A stretch of DNA of 64,000 nt, from contig JACKQL020000038.1 in assembly GCA_018296165.2 (NCBI GenBank), positions 372,001 through 436,000 on the forward strand. The letters are read 5' to 3'. Below, piece after piece: positions 22,080 through 33,657 of the stretch. The notes below the pieces were generated by a model. It had not been told where the DNA came from, did not search any database, and saw nothing but the letters and a program-made list of their open reading frames with translations. The translations under genes and the position numbers were made by a program. Source of the DNA: Termitomyces sp. T153. Lineage: Eukaryota > Basidiomycota > Agaricomycetes > Agaricales > Lyophyllaceae. How positions within the stretch are numbered: position 1 is the first letter of the stretch; each line of letters opens with the position of its first letter.

Positions 22080-22789
22080 CTAATAGTGCATCTGAATCGG
22101 CGGATGATATCCGTTGTTTGTAGAAGCTGAAATGTATTAGTCCCTGTCACTAAAAGTTCACATTCTCGATAATGAATGACACTTACAGTGAATCATCGAC
22201 ATAATTTGATAGAGTTCTTCCTGGGTGGCCCTAACTCCACCGGGAAGGACCTCCTCTACCACAGGTGGTTCATGGGTCCAAAAAGAAGGTTCAAGGTAGC
22301 AGTTGTTGGTTAAAGCAAGATACGTCCCAGCGGCTCCGGGACCGGAATTGCGACCAAGTTCCATGCGATGTACCAGGTTATCCAGCGAGGCTTCACTCAC
22401 CTTCACGAAGTTGTGGTTCACATTGGCCGGTGGATGACTGGTAAAGTATGCAATCTTCCATCCCCGATTGTCTTGTTCAAGGAAGATCGTATGGTGTTTG
22501 TCCGTATCACGGCCACCTGGGTCCACTCCAATAAGTCTTCAGAAAGCCATATTTCAGAATCACTGTACTCACGACCTCTACATTCTTTTGAATAATATTG
22601 AAGTTGTACATGTCCCACCCGACCAGGTGTGAGGTGTGTGATTAGACGTGGCGTGGACTCCCTCGATGTAAGTGCGTTCGACGTAGCAGTCTCAGTTCCA
22701 CGCCTAATCTCCACGGGGATAGAAGAAGACGGAGTGATGAGGGATCAAAGTAGAAGCAGAGCATACGAGAGCGAACTGATGGAATACAT
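22080..22789 (-). pseudogene. unrecognised gene with an apparent single-base frameshift
   Basis: A spliced model starts at ATG 22789. Exon 1 is 22789-22767, exon 2 22703-22187, exon 3 22126-22080 (ending PPIQMHY and TAG); introns are 63 and 60 bp. Exon 2 begins in one frame (VGHVQLQYYSKECRGREY, SEIWLSEDLLEWTQVAVI). At about 22490-22510 coding must pass to another frame (TIFLEQDNRGWKIAYF, LGRNSGPGAAGTYLALTNN, CYLEPSFW). Both halves look like real protein, and the spliced length is one base short of a multiple of three. Either one base was lost or the assembly has an error there. I do not know the family; no membrane or secretion signal is visible. Confidence 0.55.
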
Positions 22790-24536
22790 CCCGTGGTGTG
22801 GCGTCTTATCAGGTTGAGAGGGTCAGAGGATTGAAACGATGAAAGGACAGGCCAGCTGTGAAGTTCTCCCGTCTATAATTTCCACTTTTTATAGAGTACT
22901 GGCAACATATCCGTGGGCGCATCCTTGGCACTGGGTGATGAATCCAGTAGTACTTCGACAACATCCGGCTGTTCTTCAGATGTTTCAGATTGTCACGGTT
23001 GCATATCAGAATAACCCTGATCCATCCTTCCGCTTCTGCCCATGCACTAGCTTGACCAATAATTTACAGTAGCTCGTCTTCCTCAGATTCTTCCACATGA
23101 ACTTACGTATGGTTTTCTTGCTGTAGCTCACGTCAGACTCCCATGCTCATCTGGACTGAATGAATCCTGAACAATTATATATGTAGAACAAAGGTCATCG
23201 GCGACTCTTCGTGGGTTATTTCGTCTATCTTCATATCAGCCGTCATATCAATCGGATATCGATGTTGACACAGGCGTCCGGCTGTGCTACGGCTTTGCAC
23301 GGAACGAGACACATACAGAATCCATTAGAATTCTGGTCAACTTTACAACAACATTTTGGATCCAATTCAAGGTTAACAATTTTCGAATGTACATATTAAG
23401 CTCGAGTCTATGTCGATTGAATATATCCAACTGCAGCCAGAAAGGAGGCCTTCGTGAATTGTGAATTGTGCTACATAGATCAGAATCATCAAATGACCAG
23501 CTTTTCCCGGCCCCTGTCCGGTCGCTTTCTCACAGGCAGGCCGCCTACATATGTACACACCTCCTGAATATTGAATAATCGAACAATAGCACGCAACATA
23601 ACGCATACTTATCATGGTGTCTTGATTCTGACATTACATAGAGCCTTCAATGACCCAGGGCTAGTACAGCACCCACCTTACTAATCCCTCGTATAACTAA
23701 CCTGCAAGTTCGGTCTAATATGAGAGCGTCAGGGTTTTGTTTAACCTGATGATGACTACATATCCATTCCCTCTTGACAAGACACCCACACAAGCGCCAT
23801 GTGGGCCTGCTACATAGTGGAATCCAGAAATTCGGCGACAGATGCAGAAAAAGGTACAATAGCAAATAATGGGTAGTTACTTCATGATCTGAATTTCCAA
23901 ATCGAGCGGGTCTTATCGAAAGATGACAAGATTGATGAAAGTTTACAGTAAGAACCCCGCGCGTGATCATGAATGGGTACCACGGAATGACGAGGATGTC
24001 CCGTTTGTGTCCGACTAGATAGTTTCATGATATGACATACAAACAAGTCGGGGGGTTTTCTCAATTGTATGGATGAACACGAACCTTCATGAGCAAGGTG
24101 AGAAAAAGGCAAAAAGGGGCCCGCTCTGACCATAAGTCACAATAGCAAGAATGATGGGTTACTAAGTACTTCATGATCAAACGGGTATTCTACGTATGTT
24201 CAACAAGGGGTCGAATGGGAGCAAGGCTCCTTGCCCTGTCATCGCAGACTTTTGCTTCAACTTACATCAAAGATTTCTTATGGGGGTCAGTGTAGGAGAG
24301 TGATTAACGATTAAAATGGCGGATTGGTCGATATAATGTGGTGACTCCGTTGGTGATATTTATCGGAAGATACTCACCTCCTCAGAACTGGAAAATTAAA
24401 CAGGGATCGATCCTCTTCCAAGCTCGTCTATTCCGAGATCTAGGCTGAGTATGTAGCGCCAAATATCGTACTGTGAATGGCTGGCTGAATATCTATCCTC
24501 GAGGCACTCTTCCATTACACCCACTTTTTCGTTTCT
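22790..24536. other. intergenic, about 1.7 kb
   Basis: No gene recognised. Two diverged copies of a roughly 45-bp segment (ACAATAGCAAATAATGGG... and ACAATAGCAAGAATGATGGG..., both followed by TACTTCATGATC) lie at about 23857 and 24139. Confidence 0.4.
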
Positions 24537-25837
24537 TCATGAACCTAAAAATCCGAAATCCTTCTTGGAAGCCTCATAACGATCAAACAGAACCATGGAT
24601 AGCTGTCCACGCTTTGACAGCTCTGACATTGACGATATCAAAGTTTCTGAGAGAGAAGGCCCCTGCCTCCGTTCATCCTCCCAGCACTCCATAACTATCT
24701 TCGTACTCGGCGCGCTTTGTGCCAGCAACAGACCTTCTAGCGATGAGAAATCAAAACCGAAGGAATTGGGAGTCCCGCTGGCTACAAAGCGGAGGTGGAT
24801 CTCTTCAAGTCCGCGTACTGAAGATGCGGAGGTGATGATTTTCTCCAACCACCATATATCTTGAAAAACAAGCCAGGGTGCGAAATACAGTACTTTCAAA
24901 TTTATGTTCTGGCTGAGAGAGATCGGAAATGGGTTCTCGTAAAAGTCTAAGGACAGTATGGTGAATGTCACTTTCAATAGAAAGCAGTTACTTTGCTAAC
25001 CTCACCTTGACGAACAGGACCAATGTTGAGTCTGATAACAGATATGGTGGGCGCGGTAGTTCTTATGAGGGCACCCGCGAGGGCCAGATTGGCTTTGTCG
25101 AGTACCTCCAAATCGAGCGAGTAAAGATTTTCCACGGGAATAATCCCAGATAATATTCCATCTAAGAAGGGCACAGTCGACTCGTCTACGAAGAGTGCTA
25201 GTGTTCTTAAGCAAGCGAACCAACTCGAGGGTTGAACTAAATTGGGCCGCTCAATCTGTGTATTGTTTTTCACTCGGAGATCCTGCATCCGTAAAGTTTC
25301 AAGCCGAGGAAAGCTCTGGTTCGAGAACTGCACCAAATCATTCAAGTGACCACAAAAGATACGGTGCCACTCGAGAGAGATGACCTTGGACAAAGATGAT
25401 AATTGAGCTCTGGTTTCTCGGGAAATCCTATCCCAGCTGAGTGAGCTTAGCAACAAGTCACGAACACGAGGCAAACGCGGAAGTATGGTCTGCAATACCT
25501 CAGAAAGGTACTCGTATTCCTCCGTATGAATAGTTTGGGTGGCTTCAATACCTAGATAATGGTCTGGCCCCCATATTTGAACGTGCTGAATATATAACCC
25601 GAGCCGTGAGTGAGGTGCCGCGAGAAGCTGCAATAATTTCGAGGTTTGGGCAATCTCATTGGACCTAACATCGATAAAGGCTACAAAATTTGGAAAGAGC
25701 AGTTTGCGAGCAATATCCGACCAATGCGACGACACGAGACTGCAGGCAGCGAGTGATTTAACGTCCTGACAGAGATTTTCGATAACCTGATCTTGAAGTT
25801 CAATTGGAATCGTTGCTTCTTGCGGGGTTTTCACCAT
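24537..25837 (-). CDS. F-box-like protein
   Basis: Two exons, 25837-25006 and 24946-24537, 59-bp intron, 413 residues. The start is the first in-frame ATG. An F-box-like motif is at about residues 10-50: IPIELQDQVIENL, then SLAACSLVSSHWSDIARKLLF. The rest is Leu-rich with repeated L-x-L patterns, typical of the many basidiomycete F-box proteins. F-box proteins recruit substrates to SCF ubiquitin ligases through Skp1; the substrate is unknown. The gene is divergent from the carrier gene at 26627. Confidence 0.8.
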
Positions 25838-26626
25838 TGTGACCCTGGTAGCTGGTTCAAGGTATGTGCTTGATTGAACGGAATGTGATCGACTTACTTC
25901 AATCGTGATTCGCAATTAGCGGGTTGAAGTTAGAGGTTATAATGGAGTGTATTTGTACATTCTCGGTTGAAACCTCGTCTACAATATGCTGTGCTTCTGG
26001 TGTTTATGTAACACGCTTCCCTGAGTTTTTGGGATCTGAGGAAGATATGAGACAATCCCATCGATTTATATAACATAATGCTTTGTTTCTATGGTCGAGC
26101 GCATGGAAGGAGGAGGTAGTAAACTGAATAATCATTTGGTTAGTTTGGGGCCAGAGAGACCTTCGAGATCAACCAAGGGCTCGTCATGAGCCCATGGGTG
26201 AGTGAACTGGGATTCTCTGGGAAACCTTATCTCGTAGGCCGGCAGACTAGTCAAGGGTTTACAGCAAAGATTTCGAGAAAAAGAGAGGGCTTCGCAACTT
26301 TGTGACAAAAAATATTGCTTCTTCAGAAAATGATATTTTTCTTATCTGTCTTGCCACAAGGCTCCTTTTGATGAGGGAAACAAAATCCCAAGACAGAATT
26401 TTGATATCTTCAAAATTGATTTTATCATTCAGTCTCCACGTGGACGAAAAAAAGATAAGATGGGTACCCTCATGTACAAAACCGTGTGTGTTATCAATAC
26501 TTATACGAGTGCTAGTGGCTTATGAAAAGACCTACAAGGCCTCGCACCTAATTTAAAAGATGCTTCTGATTTATCACCCTCAACCTTGGTCCGCATATAC
26601 TTCTATTCCTGTTAGCACAGACCACC
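25838..26626. promoter_or_regulatory. shared upstream region of F-box and carrier genes
   Basis: 789 bp between divergent starts, with no gene in between. Confidence 0.45.
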
Positions 26627-28005
26627 ATGTCGAAAGAGCCTTCCCCAGAAGCTGCCGCTGATACCGACGAGAGGCAGCCTCTTCTTGCCACTTCAAACAA
26701 CCATCGGACGGCCGAGGCAGCTAGAGCTCCGTCTGGACCTCAACAATGCGATTGGAAGAAGATCACGTACCAAGTCGTCCTCTGCTTACTTGGTGCCACT
26801 ATTTTTGCCGTTTTCGTCAAGGGCTTCATTGATGCTGGCGATGCGAACGTCTGCCAAAATATATTGTCCGATGGTTGTCGTGCTGATTGGCAATTCGGTA
26901 GTTTGACCTTGGGAAGGCGTTGAAGGCAGCTCTTGGTGGTGGACTCAGTGGTGCAGCTGGTATAAAACGTATCCTACAGATCTACGCCAGCTAACTTGTA
27001 CCATCCAGCCATGGTTATCCAGGTGCTAACACTGATGGTACATTCTTGTTTCGAACTCCAATCTTTCAATGACAGCTCATCTGAAATGCAGCCATTGCGC
27101 ACCGTAATGAACTATCAATACCGCTTTGGAACCACCACTTCTGAAGCTATATATACCCTTTATACCGATGGCGGATGGACACGATATTACCAGGGTCTCC
27201 TAGCTGCACTTATCCAGGGTCCTGTCGCTCGCTTCGGTGACACAGCCGCCAACGCTGGTATCCTTGCTCTGCTACAGTCAAATATATACCTTAGGAATTT
27301 GCCTGCACTTATAAAGACCATCTTCGCTTCGATCGCTGCCGCTGGGTTCCGTATGATTCTTACGCCTGTTGATACTGTCAAGACGACAATGCAGACGCAG
27401 GGTAAGAATGGGTTACCGATTCTGCGTCAGAGGGTGAGTGTTGGCATAGTTGGTCAATGAATCATTGATGCATTTCAAATCTAGATCAAACAATATGGTA
27501 TTGGGACGCTATGGTATGGCGCCTTCGCAACAGCTGCTGCTACATTCGTCGGACATTATCCCGTACGTCCACACCAACTCGAGCTCGTCACTCCTTGCGC
27601 TGACAGTTAAATCGACAGTGGTTCGGCACCTACAACTACCTTGAAGCCAACCTCCCCGGAGCGCGTACTCTTCTCGAAAAACTTTTCCGCAGCGCCATCA
27701 TTGGCTTTATTTCATCCGTCGTCTCCGACAGTATCTCGAACTCGTTGAGAGTAGTCAAGACGTACCGCCAAGTCAATGAAACGCGCATCGGATACCTCGA
27801 CGCTGCACGTGCAATCATTGCGATCGATGGAATGAAAGGATTGTTTGGCCGAGGGTTGAAGACACGAATTTTGACGAATGGTCTGCAAGGTCTTCTCTTC
27901 TCTGTGCTGTGGAAGTTTTTCCAGGATATGTAAGCCATTTTGCATTTCGGCCAGCGAATGCCATCGACTGATGTTTACAGCTGGAATGACACGAACGGTC
28001 ATTAG
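26627..28005 (+). CDS. mitochondrial-carrier-superfamily-like membrane protein
   Basis: Seven exons (26627-26848, 26902-26959, 27009-27037, 27092-27433, 27485-27562, 27619-27929, 27981-28005), 354 residues, intact. The carrier signature P-x-[DE]-x-x-[KR] is clear only in the middle repeat (LTPVDTVKTTMQTQG). The first repeat has a degenerate form (LMPLRTVMNYQYR) and the last has SNSLRVVKTYRQ. Gly-rich helices (ALGGGLSGAAAMVIQ) and GLFGRGLKTRI fit carrier architecture. The N-terminus is hydrophilic with an acidic dileucine-like motif (DERQPLLAT), followed by a membrane helix (VVLCLLGATIFAVFV), which classical inner-membrane carriers lack. Transport substrate is unknown. Location may be the vacuole or another membrane rather than mitochondria; that is inference. 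Confidence 0.8.
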
Positions 28006-28132
28006 TTGATCTTATCTAGTACATAGGAGCACTTAATCTATCTGACCATGATAGAATTATGATCGAGACTGATGGAATAGAGTCGTAAGAAAGAAGCCTT
28101 GTAGAAAAAGTAATCATAAAACTAAATCTACA

Positions 28133-28213
28133 CTCTTCGCCTGGGAGTCGAACCCAGCTTTCGCGCGAATTCGTAATGACAGGCGCGTGTACTAACCGAT
28201 ATACTAGCGAAGA
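28133..28213 (-). tRNA. tRNA-Asp (GTC), intron-containing
   Basis: On the minus strand, acceptor TCTTCGC pairs perfectly with GCGAAGA, discriminator G. The anticodon stem is CGCGC/GCGCG, the loop CT-GTC-A followed by a 9-nt intron (TTACGAATT) and C38. The T arm is CTGGG-TTCGACT-CCCAG. A TTTT tract on the minus strand (28118-28121) follows the gene. It lies in the 325-bp gap between the carrier gene and TOM70. Confidence 0.93.
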
Positions 28214-28330
28214 CAATTCAATGGCGTACATTCTAAACTAAGACCTGTTGACGTATCTGCAAGCTCCCACGCTCGCATCACGAAAACAAAAAGTGTTGCG
28301 GCAGAACGCACACACTTCCTCTTCTTCAAA

Positions 28331-30602
28331 ATGGCGTCTTCCGAGCCTACCACCTTCATTGACCGTGCCCAGTCGTTCATATCTGAGAACAAGCGCGTTA
28401 TTCTTCTTGGTGCGGCCGCTGCTCTCGCTGTCGGAGGTGTCGCTTACTATGCTTCAACTTCGTCACGGCCGCACGCGCCGCCCGATGTCGAAAAGGGTAC
28501 TCGTAAGGAAAAGAAGAAGAGCAAGGGGAGCAAGAAGAAGAAGACCGTGAGAGATGCCGATGGGCCTATTCTTGAAGAGATTGTGCCGCCAAAACCCAAG
28601 GTCGAGAACGAGGATCCTCTGGGTGTGTCACCATGTAATACACTATGTGGCGTCTCTAACGATGTACAGTTGATACACAATTGACTTCGGAGCAGCTTGC
28701 TGCATTGTCAAGTGAGGTTAGCAGTGTCCATGTCTTTCAAACCGCACGAATTAACGATAAGGGCAGAAACGGGCAGAACTCGCGAGAAAGTTGAAGGAAC
28801 GAGGAAATGCAACGTACAAGGAGCGTAAATTCAACGAAGCAGCCGTTTTCTACACTCGCGCTATTCAGGTAGCACCCGACCCCATCTTTTACAGCAACCG
28901 TGCAGCATGTATGATATGTTCCGTTTCTATCTAGCAGTTCACTGAGCTTTGTGCAGGTTATGTCAACATGGAACCTCCTCAGTATGAGCTCGTAGTTTCA
29001 GACTGTGACGAGGCATTGAAGCTTGATAATACGTACATCAAAGCTCTCAACCGTCGTGCCATGGCTTTTGAGTCTCTTCACCGGTATGAAGAGGCGCTCC
29101 GAGGTAAGGTTGATTTTCCCTCTTCAATCCTCACGCTTTCAACTCTGCCTCCCAAGATTTCACCGCCGCGACCATCCTCGATAAATTCTCGAACCAAAGT
29201 ACCGCACAGGCTGTCGAGCGTGTGCTCCAAGCAGTCTCACACAAAAAAGCGGCAGAAATCATGGCCACACGCGAACCCCGCCTTCCTTCTTTCACTTTCA
29301 TCGCTGCCTACTTCTCCGCCTTCCGGCCCCGTATGTCTGTCACTTTTTTAAACTCTCATCTCAACTTACATGTACACCTCAGGACCCCACCCCGCCCTCC
29401 CAGAGAACCCGTCAACAGGTGACAACACCTTGCTTCTTGCATCCCAAGCACTCGAGGCTGCCGACTATACACATGCGTTAACGCTCGTGAATGAGGCTAT
29501 CGACCAAGGTATTTCTTGGGCCCAGGGCCGCGCTGAGGCTCTGAACTTGCGGGGAACGTTCAAGTAAGAGAAGCGATCTTACAAAGAACTCACTTGCTGA
29601 TTAGACTTCAGATTCCTTGTTGGTGATGTTGCGGGAGCTAAGGAAGACCTACTTGCCTCGTTAGAGGTTGTTCCGAGCTTCACACAGAGTCTCGTAAAGC
29701 TCGCCTCCGTACACATGGAGCAGGGAGACACTTCTAGTGCCTTCAAGTGTTTCGAGGAAGCAATCAAGTTTAACGAGCAAGACCCAGACATTTATTACCA
29801 TCGTGGACAGGGTGAACAGCTACAATACCCAGTTATATGTCACATTGGCTAACACTACCGACAGTCTACTTCATCATGAATGAGTTCTCTCAGGCGGCAG
29901 AGAACTACACAAAATCTGCTGAGCTGGATGACACCTTCGTCTTCTCTCATATCCAGCTTGCTGTTGCCCAATACAAGTCGGGCAACATTGCTAACAGTAT
30001 GGCTACTTTCCGCCGAACACTCAAAGCCTTCCCCCAACGAAGCGAGCCCCAAAATTATTAGTATGCCTCTTTTACTTCCCATCTCCCTAACTGTCCCAAA
30101 CTCACACCCCCTTCCTCAGCGGCGAACTCCTCCTCGACCAACAACGCTACGAAGACGCCGTCGAGAAATTTGACCGCGCCATCGAACTCGAAAAGCTCAA
30201 GCCAACACCCAACGTCCTCCCTCTAGTTAACAAAGGACTTGCATTGTTCCAATGGAAAAGAGACGTTGGTGTCGCGGAGCGCTGCTGCGGCGAGGCGTTG
30301 AGGATCGACTCGGAGTGCGAAGCAGCGGTGGCGACTCTTGCTCAGTTGAGTTTACAGCAAAGTAAGATTCCCAAGGCGGCGGAGTATTTCAAGAGACAGG
30401 CGGAGCTCGCGAGAAGCGAGCCCGAGTTGCAGAATGCGTTGACGTATCAGTATGTGAGTAGAAGATATTTTGACATCGTTTTTTATGCTAGAAATGGGAA
30501 TACTGATGTTGGGTTTAGGCAACTGGAGCGCAGGCTGAGTTCCTCAAGAACTACCCGCAAATGGCTGGGCAGCTCAATGCGCTTGCACAGTCGTTGTCTT
30601 AA
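28331..30602 (+). CDS. TOM70: mitochondrial import receptor TOM70 (TPR protein)
   Basis: An outer-membrane receptor that takes chaperone-bound precursors, especially carrier proteins, to the TOM channel. The N-terminus has one membrane helix ([19 protein letters not shown], about residues 19-37), then a Lys-rich linker ([13 protein letters not shown]). The cytosolic part is built of TPR motifs: [99 protein letters not shown] and [18 protein letters not shown]. It ends [23 protein letters not shown] with TAA at 30600-30602. At least eight introns of about 50-60 bp interrupt it. Length and TPR order match fungal Tom70 (about 600 residues). The 3' end is convergent with the GH43 gene (238 bp). 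Confidence 0.93.
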
Positions 30603-30840
30603 TGTATGCTCACTTACCTAGAGTATACACGACACTCGTTCGATCCCGGCCTTATGTCAGTTCTACTGGGGTCTACGGTGTTCTCTCACAGTGAGGAAAA
30701 AAGTTTGTCATTGTAATTGACATCGTCAGCTATCACCCTATCACTAACGTACCCATAACTTGCTTGCGTCGAGCACACTCATCTCAACTCTTTATAAACT
30801 ATCATCCTCCAGAATAGACGAATTAATGCTGACTTGAAAG

Positions 30841-33087
30841 CTATTGAGATGCCTTAATATTGAGAGAAGAGGCGATTGGAGTCTGTTTCCAATATTTGAA
30901 GTCGGCGGGGATGAGACTAGGTTTGCCGTTGCCGGTATTGTAAATCCCAAACGAGGTACCTTTGAAAAAGAATCCTCTGTATGAATGGAAAATTGGTATG
31001 GTATAATATGAATTATAGAGGGATAATTACCCAGAAGGGGCGATGGAGAGTGTGGAACTGTCTATCGTAACAGGGAAGATGAATTCTGCATCGTCACCGT
31101 CACCTTCCGCGTAACCCAAGCTATAGGAAGTGGGGTTGGCAATGACTTTGAATCGCACGTTCGCGTCAGCCGTGGCAAGTTTGTACCGGTTAATCTGTAT
31201 AGATGGTGGTGAATACTGAACGGACGCTTGCTGACAGTATACGAAAACAGACCGTTATAACCGTCGAATTTGCAGTCGTCAACGCCCACGGACCGACCTG
31301 TTGGTTCAGTACAATTGTCCGCACCAATATATACCTCCCGTCATCGCCACCCATCACACCAATTTCGTTGTGCAGTGAGTCACCATAGTACACGCTCACG
31401 CCTGCCTCAGTGAGGTTGGTCATAGGCTTAAAGCCATCCAAGCGCGTCTCAAAGGTCTCAGTATACGCTGTCTGCTTGCGCAGCAGCAATGCGGCGCTGT
31501 CACGATCTCCAGGGGCGTATGAATTAGCGAACAGACGAAGGTAGCCTTGTCGGGCGCTTAGAGAATGGAAGGTCTTGTAGGGCGTGCGCACAAAGTAGAA
31601 CGAGTTGTCGAGGGTGTCTGAGGTGAATGTGTTGTTATATGATACGAGAGCAGAGACATCGGGAAGGACGTCGGGGATGTGTTCTGATAGAGGAAGACCT
31701 GCGTTGAAGACAGGCCATCCATCTTCCCAGGTGACAGGGAATAAGAATGTCTCGCGGCCTTTGCAAAAAGTTCGTAAAATGTGATTTTCGAGCGATTGGC
31801 AAGACATTTACCTAATTGGATGTGACTAAAGTTCAAACCCTGCGGACGCACACCGAGGGCAACGCCCCACCATCTCCCATCTGGTCCTTGTACGATATCA
31901 GCATGACCCGTATCTTGGACGGCGTTTGTAAGATTTGCTCCGTTGAACAAGATGGGATTGTTGGGGTTGTTTTCCCAGGGACCAGATGGCGATGGACCGC
32001 GCTGTATGGTCGACCGATGGTGAATATCCGTGCCACCTGAGGGTTACATCTAACTATGCAACGAGGTTTTTAAGCACGTTCTTCACCTTCAGCAATCAGC
32101 AGGTAGTACGACCCATTGATGTGATACACATGTGGACCCTCTGGCCGAGCTGACGCGTCATCGGGCAATGTCCCTGCGAAAATCATTTGGGCTGGTGTAA
32201 GAGAATTGCCAGTCTCGAGGTCTATCTTGTTCTGCCATATTCCTAGAAGAATTCTTGTTTAAAAGGAGGCAGGTCGTAGGGACTGAGGTGCGGACAAACC
32301 ATAGATCTTATCAATCGCGTTATCAATCCCGCTCCAGGTCAAATATACCTGGTTTAAGAATGAGGATAGTAGAACATGAACGATCATGGAGAAAGACTGA
32401 CATCTCCGTTGACGTCCCAAAAGAGGTCTGAATCGTACCCCAATGCGTCTGGGCCAACCTGTTGGTCTAGAAGCACAAACCCAACAAAGGTGACCCACCA
32501 AAGTAAACGGGATCACTCCAAATGCCAGAAAATACATCTTTTGATGTTACGTAGAAGGAACGCGGAAATAGACGTAACTCAGCTTTGAAGTGTCAACAAA
32601 ACCCAAAGCATGATGAAGTGACAGCTTACAGGTATAAACATATCTCGTCGTCGATGTCAAGTAGAACGTTCCATCGTGATATCTGAGGCCAGGAGCCCAT
32701 ACGCCTGGATACCCCAGTTCGTCAAAAGTTGACTCAAGAGTCAAGTTCAAGATGTGCGAGATCACTTACCCGCGTCAGAAGGAGTACCAAATAAACTCAG
32801 TTGCGAGGGCCGAGTCAAAGCATGACCGATGAGTGTCCAAGACACTAAATCTGTGCTATGGTATATGGGATGACCAGGATAATACTCAAAGGTGGATGTG
32901 GCAATGAAATAATCCGAGCCAACACGGATGATGCTAGGATCAGGATTCCAGCCAGGGAAGATCGGGTTGATTAGGCCATAGGCCGGGGTGACTGTTGACA
33001 ATGAACAAAAATGAAGTTCCTACGCAGCGAACACTGACCAAGTAAGATCACGAAGAAGTGTGCAATAAGACAACTCAAAGAGGTCAT
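30841..33087 (-). CDS. secreted glycoside hydrolase family 43 (xylosidase/arabinofuranosidase type)
   Basis: A plant-hemicellulose-degrading enzyme. Exon 1 (33087-33039) encodes a signal peptide (MTSLSCLIAHFFVILL) and joins after a 47-bp intron to the catalytic five-bladed propeller. The catalytic base is in NPIFPGWNPDPSIIRVG. Other blocks are STFEYYPGHPIYHSTDLV, GVWAPGLRYHDGTFYLT, SGIWSDPVYFDQQ, LFWDVNGDVYLTW and ARPEGPHVYHINGSYYLL with the acid Glu, then DTGHADIVQGPDGRWWGV. A C-terminal beta-sandwich follows (FETRLDGF, AGVSVYYGDSLHNEIGVM, FKGTSFGIYNTGNG), as in GH43 beta-xylosidases, ending SLNIKASQ and TAG. The intron at 32467-32498 is only 32 nt but is needed, since reading through meets a stop. 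Activity on xylose or arabinose side chains cannot be separated from sequence alone. Confidence 0.9.
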
Positions 33088-33657
33088 ACGATCCAGAACA
33101 AAAAAGCTGAACCTCAGGACAACACGTACATACGTTAAGTATATACCCACAAGCCATAACCTGGTCAGATGATTGCGCCGACCCGCGCGTGATGAATGTT
33201 CGTCCACAGCACCGTAGCGTAAGAAGAGGTACAGGGTACTCTATGGTAATCTTCAAGCAGTTTTGGTTCTGTGCATGCAAAGTAGAAAACGAGCATAAAT
33301 CCAGTTGTGGTCATTGTGCTAGGCGCGGTTAATTCCGTCGGGGCAATAGACGAGATTTGTAGCTGCTTGCCATTGCTTTATCGCCACGCCCTGTGCACAC
33401 AGTGCCTGTCGGTCCCACAGATCAGATTACGGATCGGCCTGTTTAGTAGAATCGTTTCCTTTTGTCTGGAATAACAAACTCGCTGTTACAAAGCTGAGGT
33501 CCAGTCTTTCTCTCAGAAGATATCTGGGTTATTTGTCAAACTTACAACTTCTGAAAGCGATCATCCTCGAACCGGCATTTATTCTTCCTTACCCGATCTC
33601 TCCTGATCGACGCGTTCTTGAACACCGACTCGGAGACCCTGCAGATCAATCCTCGTC
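33088..33657. promoter_or_regulatory. shared upstream region of GH43 and F-box genes
   Basis: 570 bp between divergent starts; no gene seen. Elements controlling the hemicellulase would be expected here, but I cannot point to a specific site. Confidence 0.4.
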
